This document shows positions 1 to 5,877 of a stretch of DNA of 6,106 nucleotides, in pieces. Within the stretch, counting starts at the first letter, position 1. Each line of letters opens with the position of its first letter. The notes under the pieces were generated by a model. The model was not told the origin of the DNA. It ran no database searches and saw only the letters and a list, made by a program, of their open reading frames with translations. Origin of the DNA: an uncultured Spirochaetaceae bacterium (GTDB lineage: Bacteria; Spirochaetota; Spirochaetia; Sphaerochaetales; Sphaerochaetaceae); NCBI GenBank assembly GCA_946414625.1, contig CAMKPI010000096.1, positions 1-6,106 of the forward strand. The letters run 5' to 3'. The translations under genes and the position numbers were made by a program.

Positions 1-1
1 T

Positions 2-220
2 CTTGACGGTGCTGTGAAGTACGGTCTTGTAGAAAAGACGGGAGCCTGGTATTCGAGGAGCGGAGAGAAGATAGGTCAGGGCAGAGACAACGCAATCGCT
101 TACTTGAAGGAAAACGTCGATGTCCAGAACGAGCTGGAAGCGGAGCTGCGGAATGTCATGTTCGGAAATAAAGACTCAGAAGAGGGATCCTCTGAACCTG
201 AGAATGCAGATAGCGTTTGA
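2..220 (+). CDS. recA: RecA recombinase, C-terminal fragment (5' end outside window)
   Basis: This is the last 72 codons of RecA, the ATP-dependent strand-exchange protein of homologous recombination and the SOS response. The reading frame is open from base 2 and ends at TGA 218-220. The segment contains the conserved RecA C-terminal signature: the VEKTGAWYS and GEKIGQGRDNA stretches closely match the E. coli EKAGAWYS and GEKIGQGKANA region of the C-terminal domain. After that comes a helix (ELEAELRNVMFG) and an acidic, serine-rich tail (DSEEGSSEPENADSV). An acidic disordered tail is normal for RecA and, in E. coli, restrains its activity. The ATPase core, DNA-binding loops and start codon lie upstream and cannot be assessed. 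The final codons (AGC GTT TGA) are the first copy of a short tandem repeat that continues downstream. The identification is secure. Confidence 0.95.
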   Translation, partial: LDGAVKYGLVEKTGAWYSRSGEKIGQGRDNAIAYLKENVDVQNELEAELRNVMFGNKDSEEGSSEPENADSV

Positions 221-299
221 ATTCGCAGTGCTTGAATTTGAGCGTTTGATTTCGCAGAGCTTAGATTCGCAGCGTTTGAAATGTCCTGGAATTCTCTTA
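201..299 (+). repeat. Degenerate 29-30 bp tandem repeat at the recA 3' end
   Basis: AGCGTTTGA occurs three times, at 212-220, 241-249 and 271-279, a period of 29 then 30 bp. Copies 1 and 2 agree over about 22 bp with two mismatches (AGCGTTTGAWTTCGCAGWGCTT). Copy 3 keeps only the first ten bases. The half-motif TCGCAG recurs at 223-228, 252-257 and 267-272. A diverged upstream version (GCAGATAGCGTTTGA, 206-220) lies inside recA and includes its stop codon. The array therefore looks like a local duplication of the recA tail. The third copy supplies the -35 box of the predicted scpA promoter. No function is known to me. Confidence 0.6.
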
Positions 300-303
300 T
301 ACT
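276..303 (+). promoter_or_regulatory. Predicted sigma70-type promoter for the scpA operon
   Basis: TTGAAA (276-281) and TATACT (298-303) each match the sigma70 consensus at five of six positions and are separated by 16 bp. Transcription would start near 309-311, giving an untranslated leader of about 80 nt before the scpA start at 391. This is the best promoter-like pair I found in the window by eye. It would give scpA-scpB-rluB-cmk a start separate from recA. Predicted only. Confidence 0.55.
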
Positions 304-315
304 GTGAGTCTCTTT

Positions 316-352
316 CAGGGGATTTTGAAAAATCCTGTTTGTAGCAGGATTT
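316..352 (+). promoter_or_regulatory. Two mutually exclusive hairpins in the scpA leader
   Basis: AAATCCTG (330-337) pairs perfectly with CAGGATTT (345-352) around a 7-nt loop. The bases 330-335 (AAATCC) can instead pair with GGATTT (320-325) around a 4-nt loop. The shared strand means only one hairpin can form at a time. Neither is followed by a good U-run on the plus strand (the second is followed by GCTTATTG), so an ordinary terminator for recA is doubtful. Possible roles are an attenuator-like switch, mRNA stability or processing. Folding inferred by eye. Confidence 0.4.
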
Positions 353-369
353 GCTTATTGCGGTATTGC

Positions 370-392
370 GGCGCGGGGAGGCGCCTTCTTTT
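370..392 (+). promoter_or_regulatory. GC-rich hairpin presenting the scpA ribosome binding site
   Basis: GGCGC (370-374) pairs with GCGCC (381-385). The six-base loop GGGGAG (375-380) plus G381 forms the Shine-Dalgarno sequence GGGGAGG, 9 nt before TTG 391. The stem is followed directly by TTCTTTT (386-392), so the element also resembles a short intrinsic terminator. It decides the scpA start: this is the only strong ribosome binding site in the region, and it places initiation at TTG 391. Confidence 0.45.
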
Positions 393-1152
393 GGTAGATT
401 TTCACGTTGAGGCTTTCGACGGGCCTTTGGACTTGCTCCTCTTTATGATTCAGAAGAACGACGTGAATATTTACGATATCCCCGTCAGTGAGATTACGGC
501 GCAGTTTCTTGATTATCTGAAATACGCTGAAAGTGTTTCGTTGGGGGACCTGTCCGAGTTCTACAAGATGGCGGCAGATTTGATTTGGATAAAGAGCCAA
601 ATGCTGCTTCCGCGTCCGGTGGAGTTTCCTGATGATTATGAGGATCCTCGCGAAGGGCTTGTTCAAAGACTTTTGGAGTACGCAAAGTATAAGAAATATA
701 CAGACCTTCTTTTGCAGTATGAAAACAACGCATGGAAGCTTCCCGAGAGAAATGAGACGGACTTTGTTCCTCCATACAGCGACGCAGAGCTTGTGCCTGA
801 CGCATCTGCGGAGAATCTTTGGAAGGTTTTCTTCTCTCTGATGGGAAAGAGGGGGGTGCACGAGAAGGTTTTCAATCTCTACGAGGAGGTCACCGAGAAC
901 GAGAAGATTGCGTTGATGACCGAACTTTTGGAGCGTCGCGAGGTTGTACGCTTTACGGATCTTTTCAGTTTCCATCCTACAGGGATGCACATAATATGCT
1001 CGTTTATTGCTGTTCTTGTTGCGGTGAAGGATAAGATAATCCGTATCCGGCAGGATGCCTTGTTTGATGACTTCGAGATACGTAAGCGTACGGATGATGA
1101 ATTGCTGGAAGAATCTACCGGTGCCTCGTATGAAAAGGAAGGCGAGAAATAG
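391..1152 (+). CDS. scpA: Segregation and condensation protein A (ScpA)
   Basis: ScpA is the kleisin subunit that bridges the SMC ATPase heads and, with ScpB, forms the SMC-ScpAB condensin used in chromosome compaction and segregation. From TTG 391 the product is 253 residues, the usual size. The family hallmark FDGPLDLLL lies at residues 9-17 and continues with LFMIQKNDVNIYDIPVSEIT, the SMC-neck-binding N-terminal helices. The middle (about 85-160) is variable and charged. A C-terminal winged-helix region (about 170-231; ERREVVRFTDLF, then the RIRQDALFDDFEI stretch) should bind the SMC cap. The frame is open further upstream to GTG 304, but that codon overlaps the predicted -10 region, has no ribosome binding site and would add non-family sequence. 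TTG 391 follows GGGGAGG at 9-nt spacing. The stop lies 17 nt before scpB. The product is secure; the start is likely. Confidence 0.93.
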   Translation: MVDFHVEAFDGPLDLLLFMIQKNDVNIYDIPVSEITAQFLDYLKYAESVSLGDLSEFYKMAADLIWIKSQMLLPRPVEFPDDYEDPREGLVQRLLEYAKYKKYTDLLLQYENNAWKLPERNETDFVPPYSDAELVPDASAENLWKVFFSLMGKRGVHEKVFNLYEEVTENEKIALMTELLERREVVRFTDLFSFHPTGMHIICSFIAVLVAVKDKIIRIRQDALFDDFEIRKRTDDELLEESTGASYEKEGEK

Positions 1153-1169
1153 GGGACTACGAGGAGAAA

Positions 1170-1835
1170 ATGCTTAGGGAAGACGCAAGGCTTATCGAGG
1201 CCGTCCTCTTTTTGGAAAATCAGATGGTTACATTGGAGCATCTTGCCAAGACAACCGGGCTTGCTGAGGTATATGTAACAACCCTTCTGGATGAGTTGAA
1301 GGCGTTCTATGATGGAAACGGCAGCGCGATAGAACTGGTAGAGGAGTCCGGCTCTTTTGCTTTCACTCCAAAGAGGGACATGGCAGTGCGTCTCAGGGAT
1401 CTTTATGATAATAAGAAAATCGATAGAAGATTGTCTAAATCGGCGATCGAGACTCTTGCGATAGTAGCATATCAGCAGCCTGTGACCCGCTCGGAAATCA
1501 CGAAAATCAGGGGTGTGAACTCGGATAATATCGTGAAGGTTCTCACTGAACGAGATTTTATCAAAAAGGTCGGCAGGAAGGACGTTGTGGGGCATCCCTG
1601 GCTCTACGGAACGACGCGTAAGTTCCTCTCTTTCTTCAAACTAGGATCTATTTCCGATCTTCCAAAGCTCTCCGAGATCGATGCCATCAGATTTGAGGAC
1701 GCTTCTGTGGGAACGTCCGGAGAGGAGGATTCTTTCGGGGACGGCACCAGTGGATCGGAATCGGTCATCGACTCTGTTTATGGAAGCTCTTCTATGGACG
1801 GTTCAGGCTCGGCAGCAGATGGGGAGGAACAATGA
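1170..1835 (+). CDS. scpB: Segregation and condensation protein B (ScpB)
   Basis: ScpB is the winged-helix partner that dimerises and wraps around the central part of ScpA in the SMC-ScpAB complex. The 221-residue product has a first winged-helix region (about 5-75; LIEAVLFLENQMVTLEHLA) and a second one (about 85-160). The second carries the family signature LSKSAIETLAIVAYQQPVTR, then EITKIRGVNSDN, and GRKDVVGHPWLYGTT (135-149). The last motif is usually GRP-x-LYGTT; here it reads GHPWLYGTT. Residues from about 166 to the end form a low-complexity tail rich in Ser, Gly, Asp and Glu, probably disordered. ATG 1170 follows GAGGAG (1161-1166) at a tight 3-nt spacing. The stop overlaps the next start (ATGA), so translation is probably coupled to the pseudouridine synthase gene. 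The assignment is firm. Confidence 0.94.
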   Translation: MLREDARLIEAVLFLENQMVTLEHLAKTTGLAEVYVTTLLDELKAFYDGNGSAIELVEESGSFAFTPKRDMAVRLRDLYDNKKIDRRLSKSAIETLAIVAYQQPVTRSEITKIRGVNSDNIVKVLTERDFIKKVGRKDVVGHPWLYGTTRKFLSFFKLGSISDLPKLSEIDAIRFEDASVGTSGEEDSFGDGTSGSESVIDSVYGSSSMDGSGSAADGEEQ

Positions 1836-2542
1836 ATATCGAGTATCCGATAAGGCTACAAAGCTATCTAGCCAAGTGCGGGGTGGGATCCAGACGTTTC
1901 TGCGAAACTCTTATCCAGTCCGGCAGGGTCAAGGTGAATAATCGTGTTGTTACTCAGCAGGGCGTAAAGGTTGAAAAGGAAGATGTTGTTTATGTGGACG
2001 ATACTCTCGCAGAGCCGGAGGAAAGAACATATTATATTCTTCTGAACAAGCCGCGCGGATATGTATGCACGAATTATGATCCGAACGAGACTTCTTATGC
2101 GCGGGACTTGATCAACATCGTTGACAGGACTGTACTTTTTAATGTAGGCAGGCTGGACAAAGATTCTCAGGGACTAATCATCTTTACAAATGACGGGGAT
2201 TTTGCGAACCGTGTGATGCATCCGTCTTCCGGGATCGAGAAGGAGTATTTGGTCAAGACTGATAGACCTATCGTAAAAAAGGACATGGATGATATGTTCA
2301 GAGGTTTGGTGAAGCCTTACAGGATAAAAAGTTACATGCTGAAAAGCTCCAACGAGGTCACGGTTGTCCTGACGGAGGGAAAGAACCGGGAGATTCGTAA
2401 CATGTTCGATGCAAAAGGTTATGTGGTGAAGAAATTGATGAGAATAAGGATTGGAAGCATCGTGGCGGACGGACTGGAGATAGGGAAGTGCAGGAAGCTT
2501 ACCTCCGCAGAGGTTAATTCGCTTCTGAAGCAGGTGCAGTGA
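1832..2542 (+). CDS. rluB: rRNA pseudouridine synthase, RsuA/RluB family
   Basis: This enzyme isomerises a specific uridine of ribosomal RNA to pseudouridine. The 236-residue product has an N-terminal S4 RNA-binding domain (about 6-55; RLQSYLAKCGVGSRRFCETLI, then GRVKVNNRVV). The catalytic domain begins at YYILLNKPRGYVCT (67-80). The catalytic loop is VGRLDKDSQGLIIFTNDGD (105-123), with Asp109 the expected nucleophile. The late family motif EGKNREIRNMF (182-192) is also present. Sequence alone does not firmly separate RsuA (16S) from RluB (23S) or RluE/F. The position after scpAB and before cmk is the usual place of the gene annotated rluB, which is why I use that symbol. It starts at the ATGA overlap with scpB, implying translational coupling. 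The family is certain; the exact target uridine is not. Confidence 0.88.
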   Translation: MNIEYPIRLQSYLAKCGVGSRRFCETLIQSGRVKVNNRVVTQQGVKVEKEDVVYVDDTLAEPEERTYYILLNKPRGYVCTNYDPNETSYARDLINIVDRTVLFNVGRLDKDSQGLIIFTNDGDFANRVMHPSSGIEKEYLVKTDRPIVKKDMDDMFRGLVKPYRIKSYMLKSSNEVTVVLTEGKNREIRNMFDAKGYVVKKLMRIRIGSIVADGLEIGKCRKLTSAEVNSLLKQVQ

Positions 2543-2581
2543 AAATATTTAGCGCTTTATTTGTTCTGTTGGGGGAAAAAC

Positions 2582-3220
2582 ATGGTTATTGCCATAGACG
2601 GACCTGCGGGTGTTGGGAAAAGCGAGATCGCGCGGATGATTTCTGAAGGAGTGGGGTTGTACTACCTCAATTCGGGCAATTTCTACCGTGCGGCGACGTT
2701 GAGGATGCTAAAAAACAGTCTTGACACGGATAGCCATGCAGCGAGACTGAAGTCTGTCGGCGAGGCTATTTTTGAAATTCGGGACGGAAGATTTTTTCTT
2801 GACGGATCGGACGTGGAGGACCGACTTCATACCCGAGAGATAGACCTGGCTGCTTCACGAGTATCTTCAGATCCGGATGTGAGAAGCATTATCAATCGCA
2901 GAATCCATGAAATTTCCCAGAGTCTGGACCTTGTATGCGAGGGGCGGGATATAACGACAGTGGTTTTTCCTGATGCGGACTATAAGTTCTATTTTGACGC
3001 CAAGCCGGAGATCCGTGCCCACAGGCGGTTCTTGCAGAAACCTGACGGGATGTCTGAGGATGATATTTTGAGGGAGATCAACGAACGGGACTACAATGAC
3101 ACACACAAGGAAGTGGGATCTCTGAAAATCGCCGGAGACGCAGTATATATTGATACTTCATACTTGACAATATCGCAAGTTTATGAGAAAGTATTGAGGT
3201 TAATCAATAAAACAGAATAG
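2582..3220 (+). CDS. cmk: Cytidylate kinase (CMP/dCMP kinase)
   Basis: CMP kinase phosphorylates CMP and dCMP to the diphosphates with ATP in the cytoplasm, feeding RNA and DNA precursor pools. From ATG 2582 the product is 212 residues, a little shorter than the E. coli enzyme. The P-loop GPAGVGKS is at 7-14. The substrate-site region EGRDITTVVFPDA covers 120-132. The lid and CMP-binding motif is RDYNDTHK (169-176), followed by the GSLKIAGDAVYIDTS stretch. Aligned by eye to E. coli R181, D185 and R188, this gives R169, D173 and K176, so the last arginine is a lysine here; the following PL is SL. An in-frame TTG at 2561 would add MFCWGKN; I prefer ATG 2582 because it starts directly at the family N-terminus and follows GGGGGA (2571-2576). 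It lies 39 nt after the pseudouridine synthase gene. Strong assignment. Confidence 0.94.
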   Translation: MVIAIDGPAGVGKSEIARMISEGVGLYYLNSGNFYRAATLRMLKNSLDTDSHAARLKSVGEAIFEIRDGRFFLDGSDVEDRLHTREIDLAASRVSSDPDVRSIINRRIHEISQSLDLVCEGRDITTVVFPDADYKFYFDAKPEIRAHRRFLQKPDGMSEDDILREINERDYNDTHKEVGSLKIAGDAVYIDTSYLTISQVYEKVLRLINKTE

Positions 3221-3415
3221 GGGCGGTTCGTCCAAGAGCGTCACCGAAATGCTCTGGGTTTGATTGACAAATAGAAAAACAAAGGGGTGATGCGGTTATT
3301 CGTCGCCGCGGTGGACGATCTGCCGGATTGTCGGGTTTTCTCCTGCCTTATCGGTAATTGTTTATTTCGGAAGATGAAAATTTCGCCCGCCGCCCGAAAG
3401 GATCAGGAGAGAAGA
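3221..3415 (+). promoter_or_regulatory. Structured leader between cmk and rpsA
   Basis: These 195 nt are probably untranslated. Visible elements are a small hairpin GGGCG/CGTCC (3221-3225 with 3229-3233, one G-U pair) and a stem AGAGCG/TGCTCT (3235-3240 with 3250-3255, one G-U pair). There is also GCGG/CCGC (3292-3295 with 3306-3309), and TTTCG/CGAAA (3381-3385 with 3395-3399) around a C-rich loop just before the ribosome binding site. GGGCGG (3221-3226) can also pair with CCGCCC (3390-3395), closing the whole leader. A TTGACA (3264-3269) has no good -10 at 16-18 bp, so a promoter here is weakly supported. No convincing U-run terminator is present. Confidence 0.35.
3405..3410 (+). promoter_or_regulatory. 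Ribosome binding site deciding the rpsA start
   Basis: AGGAGA lies 5 nt before ATG 3416. The reading frame is open back to GTG 3287 and ATG 3290, but those would add about 42 residues unlike any S1 N-terminus. AGGAGA supports ATG 3416. Confidence 0.75.
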
Positions 3416-5113
3416 ATGTCTGAAAATGAGAAAATCGAAGTGAAAGATGCCGGTATGCAGGCTGCGCTGCAGGAGGAGTATCTTAAATCTCTTGATGGAA
3501 TCGAAGACGGTCAGCTCGTTACCGGTACTGTTGTTCAAGTCAATAACGAGTATGTGTTTGTTGATGTAGGCTACAAGTCAGAGGGTAGGTTGCCTGTTGA
3601 TGAGTTTGACGAAGAGCCGGTTATCGGCGATTCCGTCGAGGTTCTGATTGTCAGCAAGGAAGGTCGCGGCGGACAGCTTGTGATCTCCAAGAAGAAGGCT
3701 GATCTGCAGGCTCGCGGCGCGGAGCTGAGAGCTGCTGTTGAGGACAAGACGCCGGTTGAGGGCAAGTTCACAAAGGTGATCAAAGGCGGTTATGAGGTTG
3801 ATCTCGGAGGGGATTATTTCGGTTTCTGTCCGCTTTCAAAAGCAGATGTTGTTCGCACCGAGAACCCGGAGTCGCTTATAGGGCTCACTGACTATTTTAT
3901 AATCGAGAAGTTCCATGGTGGAAGCAAGCTGAAGAGCGTTGTGTCCAGGCGCGATTATCTTGAAAAGAAGATTAAGGAAAACAAAGAGAAATTCTTTTCA
4001 ACCGTGAAGATCGGAGATGTGGTTGAAGGTGTTGTGAAGTCCTTCACAAGCTTCGGCGCTTTCATCGATCTCGGCGGTTTTGACGGGCTCCTTCATCTTA
4101 ATGATATGTCCTGGGGTCATGTGTCCCGTCCGAGAGATTATGTCAAGAAGGGAGCAAAGATCCAGCTCCGACTTATCAACATTGATCCGGAGACGAAGAA
4201 AATCAACCTCTCTCTGAAGCATATGGAAGAGGATCCTTGGACAACATTTGAGTCCAAATTCAAAATCGGTGATGTGGTTACTGCTCCTGTCACAAAGCTC
4301 ACGACCTTCGGAGTGTTTATCGAGATTGCGCCCGGCATTGAGGGGCTTGCCCATATTTCCGAGCTGTCATGGACAAAGAGGATCTCGGATCCCAAGGAAG
4401 TTTTGAATGTCGGAGACGTTGTCACCTGTAAGATTTTGGGATACGACCTTGAGAAGAAGAGGGTGTCCCTCGGCGTGAAGCAGATGGCGGAGAATCCGTG
4501 GAACAACATTGCGGAGAGGTATCCTGTTGGGACAGTGCTCGCGGCAAGACCTGTTGTGAAGATCACAGCAAACGGCGCTTTTGTGAATCTGGAGGAGGGA
4601 ATCGACGGCTTCCTGCATGTTGACGACCTCTCCTGGACCAAAAAAGTGAAGAATATCTCCTCTTACTTTAATGTTGGGGATACTGTTGATGTTTCCGTTC
4701 TTCGTGTTGAACCGGAGAACAGGAGAATCAGGCTTGGTGTCAAGCAGATCTCGGACAATCCATGGATGGCTTTGCGCCAGTCTTATCCTAAGGGATCGTC
4801 GATTACCGGCACTGTGACCAACGTGACTGATTTCGGTGTTTTCGTGAAGGTCGAGGGCGATATTGAAGGGCTTATTTCCAAGTATAACCTGATTGGACCG
4901 GAGGAAGAGTATACCGATGCTGTTCTGAAGAGGTTCAAAGAGGGCGACACTGTGACAGCTCTCGTGACGGATGTTGACGTCAAGAACAGGAAACTGTCTC
5001 TTTCCATCAGGGATCTTATCCGCAAGGCTCAGGAGTCTGAGGTGGAGAAGTATATGTCGAATAATGACGACGACGATGTCGTGACCATCGCGGATCTCAT
5101 CAAGGAGAAGTGA
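3416..5113 (+). CDS. rpsA: 30S ribosomal protein S1
   Basis: S1 binds mRNA on the 30S subunit and promotes initiation, especially on structured or weak-Shine-Dalgarno messages. The 565-residue product is close to the E. coli length and has six S1 (OB-fold) repeats at about 33-92, 112-178, 198-268, 283-355, 370-443 and 460-531. The repeat pattern is clearest in domain 3 (VEGVVKSFTSFGAFIDLGGFDGLLHLNDMSW, 203-233), domain 4 (TTFGVFIEIAPGIEGLAHISELSW) and domain 6 (TDFGVFVKVEGDIEGLI). Domains 1 and 2 are more diverged, as expected for the ribosome-binding half. The tail is acidic (NNDDDDVVTIADLIKEK). Codon choice looks biased, as in a highly expressed gene. The start is ATG 3416, 5 nt after AGGAGA. 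The gene shares its reading frame with upstream cmk. Very secure. Confidence 0.97.
   Translation: MSENEKIEVKDAGMQAALQEEYLKSLDGIEDGQLVTGTVVQVNNEYVFVDVGYKSEGRLPVDEFDEEPVIGDSVEVLIVSKEGRGGQLVISKKKADLQARGAELRAAVEDKTPVEGKFTKVIKGGYEVDLGGDYFGFCPLSKADVVRTENPESLIGLTDYFIIEKFHGGSKLKSVVSRRDYLEKKIKENKEKFFSTVKIGDVVEGVVKSFTSFGAFIDLGGFDGLLHLNDMSWGHVSRPRDYVKKGAKIQLRLINIDPETKKINLSLKHMEEDPWTTFESKFKIGDVVTAPVTKLTTFGVFIEIAPGIEGLAHISELSWTKRISDPKEVLNVGDVVTCKILGYDLEKKRVSLGVKQMAENPWNNIAERYPVGTVLAARPVVKITANGAFVNLEEGIDGFLHVDDLSWTKKVKNISSYFNVGDTVDVSVLRVEPENRRIRLGVKQISDNPWMALRQSYPKGSSITGTVTNVTDFGVFVKVEGDIEGLISKYNLIGPEEEYTDAVLKRFKEGDTVTALVTDVDVKNRKLSLSIRDLIRKAQESEVEKYMSNNDDDDVVTIADLIKEK
5103..5107 (+). promoter_or_regulatory. 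Ribosome binding site inside the rpsA 3' end
   Basis: AGGAG within the last rpsA codons lies 8 nt before GTG 5116 but only 2 nt before GTG 5110. The spacing favours GTG 5116 as the start of the downstream TPR gene and suggests coupling to rpsA translation. Confidence 0.6.
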
Positions 5114-5115
5114 TT

Positions 5116-5778
5116 GTGGCTGACAAGAAGATAAAAAATGAAGACAGGATGACGGGGGAGGAGAAGCTCATCACGAGGATTTCAACCTCCATTGCCCTGC
5201 ATATCAAAACAATTTTGATTCTCTGCGTCGTTATCTTCGTCGCCCTGATTGCGATTGTTGTTGTTTCCGGAGTCTCAAGTGCCAACCGGGAAAAGAACCT
5301 TATTGCGGTGTCTGATTTTGAAGACAAGGTGCCTGTGGTTATCGCTTCGGGCGATGGTGTTGATGAATTGATCACCGGTCTTCAGGGCTGCATCAAGGAT
5401 AAGTCGTACGCTTCGCAGAAGGCGCAGTATCTGATTGGAGTGATTTATCATAGTCTACAGCGCAACGATGAAGCATATGATGCTTTTATCAAGTCTTATG
5501 ATATGAACAAGGGCATTTATCTTGCAAATCTTGCGCTAATGAACGCGGCTGTTTGCAAAGACGATGCTGGGGACTACGATAAGGCTTTGGAGCATTATAG
5601 GACTGTGGTTGACAGGGACGATGTTGGCATGTCCAGCAGGGCTTTGTTCAACATCGGAAGGATATTCTACAACAGAGGCGATGCGGCTTCTGCGAAGAAC
5701 TCCTTCGAGAGACTGATTGAGAAGTATCCGAGTTCGGAACTGTCCAAGATTGCCCGAAATCTTATCGATCAGATGTAA
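5116..5778 (+). CDS. Single-pass membrane protein with periplasmic TPR repeats
   Basis: The protein has 220 residues. A charged N-terminal segment (1-26, rich in Lys, Glu and Asp) is followed by one strongly hydrophobic helix (about 27-53; the TILILCVVIFVALIAIVVV stretch) with no cleavage site or lipobox. The rest would face outward. Three tetratricopeptide-like units are visible at about 102-132 (YLIGVIYHSLQRNDEAYDAF), 136-169 (GDYDKALEHYRTVV) and 173-208 (ALFNIGRIFYNRGDAASAKN). This layout, with a short cytoplasmic tail, one anchor and a TPR domain, resembles YfgM-like ancillary proteins. I cannot show orthology, and BamD-like TPR proteins are usually lipoproteins instead. GTG 5116 is preferred over GTG 5110 on ribosome-binding-site spacing. 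The gene begins 2 nt after the rpsA stop (or overlaps it if 5110 is used), so co-expression is likely. Partner unknown. Confidence 0.82.
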   Translation: MADKKIKNEDRMTGEEKLITRISTSIALHIKTILILCVVIFVALIAIVVVSGVSSANREKNLIAVSDFEDKVPVVIASGDGVDELITGLQGCIKDKSYASQKAQYLIGVIYHSLQRNDEAYDAFIKSYDMNKGIYLANLALMNAAVCKDDAGDYDKALEHYRTVVDRDDVGMSSRALFNIGRIFYNRGDAASAKNSFERLIEKYPSSELSKIARNLIDQM

Positions 5779-5805
5779 GACAGGATCCCGCGACGTTTAA
5801 GGATT

Positions 5806-5811
5806 TATAAT
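5806..5811 (+). promoter_or_regulatory. Possible -10 box upstream of the lipoprotein gene
   Basis: A perfect TATAAT lies 66 nt before ATG 5878 in the 99-nt gap after the TPR gene. No recognisable -35 box occurs at 16-18 bp, and there is no extended -10 TG. The rest of the gap (5779-5877) shows only a short GGAT/ATCC hairpin (5815-5828) and no convincing terminator. Confidence 0.3.
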
Positions 5812-5877
5812 TTCGGATACGTAGATCCAGTCGATAATGCCTGTTTATATCATCAGGTGTTCCGGACGGGAGGACTC

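Noticed and set aside
330..352. Intrinsic terminator for recA
   Set aside because: The 8-bp stem is good, but it is followed by GCTTATTG rather than a U-run on the plus strand. A T5 tract follows the stem only when read on the minus strand, where no gene is present.
304..390. N-terminal extension of ScpA from GTG 304
   Set aside because: It overlaps the predicted -10 region and start of transcription, has no ribosome binding site, and its residues do not resemble ScpA. The family N-terminus begins just after TTG 391.
355..1595. Long minus-strand open frames opposite scpA and scpB
   Set aside because: They are antisense shadows of clear plus-strand genes, with no recognisable domains and no sensible ribosome binding sites.
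3264..3269. TTGACA as the -35 box of an rpsA promoter
   Set aside because: No acceptable -10 hexamer is found at 16-18 bp downstream.
3287..3415. N-terminal extension of S1 from GTG 3287 or ATG 3290
   Set aside because: The residues do not look like an S1 N-terminus, and ATG 3416 has a well-placed AGGAGA. AAAGGGG before 3287 keeps a small leader peptide possible but unsupported.
3998..4641. Minus-strand open frames opposite rpsA
   Set aside because: Shadows of the repetitive S1 domains; the composition is unlike a real protein.
3500..5000. Internal repeats in rpsA as a mobile or CRISPR-like array
   Set aside because: They are diverged repeats of about 85 codons that correspond to S1 protein domains, not DNA repeats.
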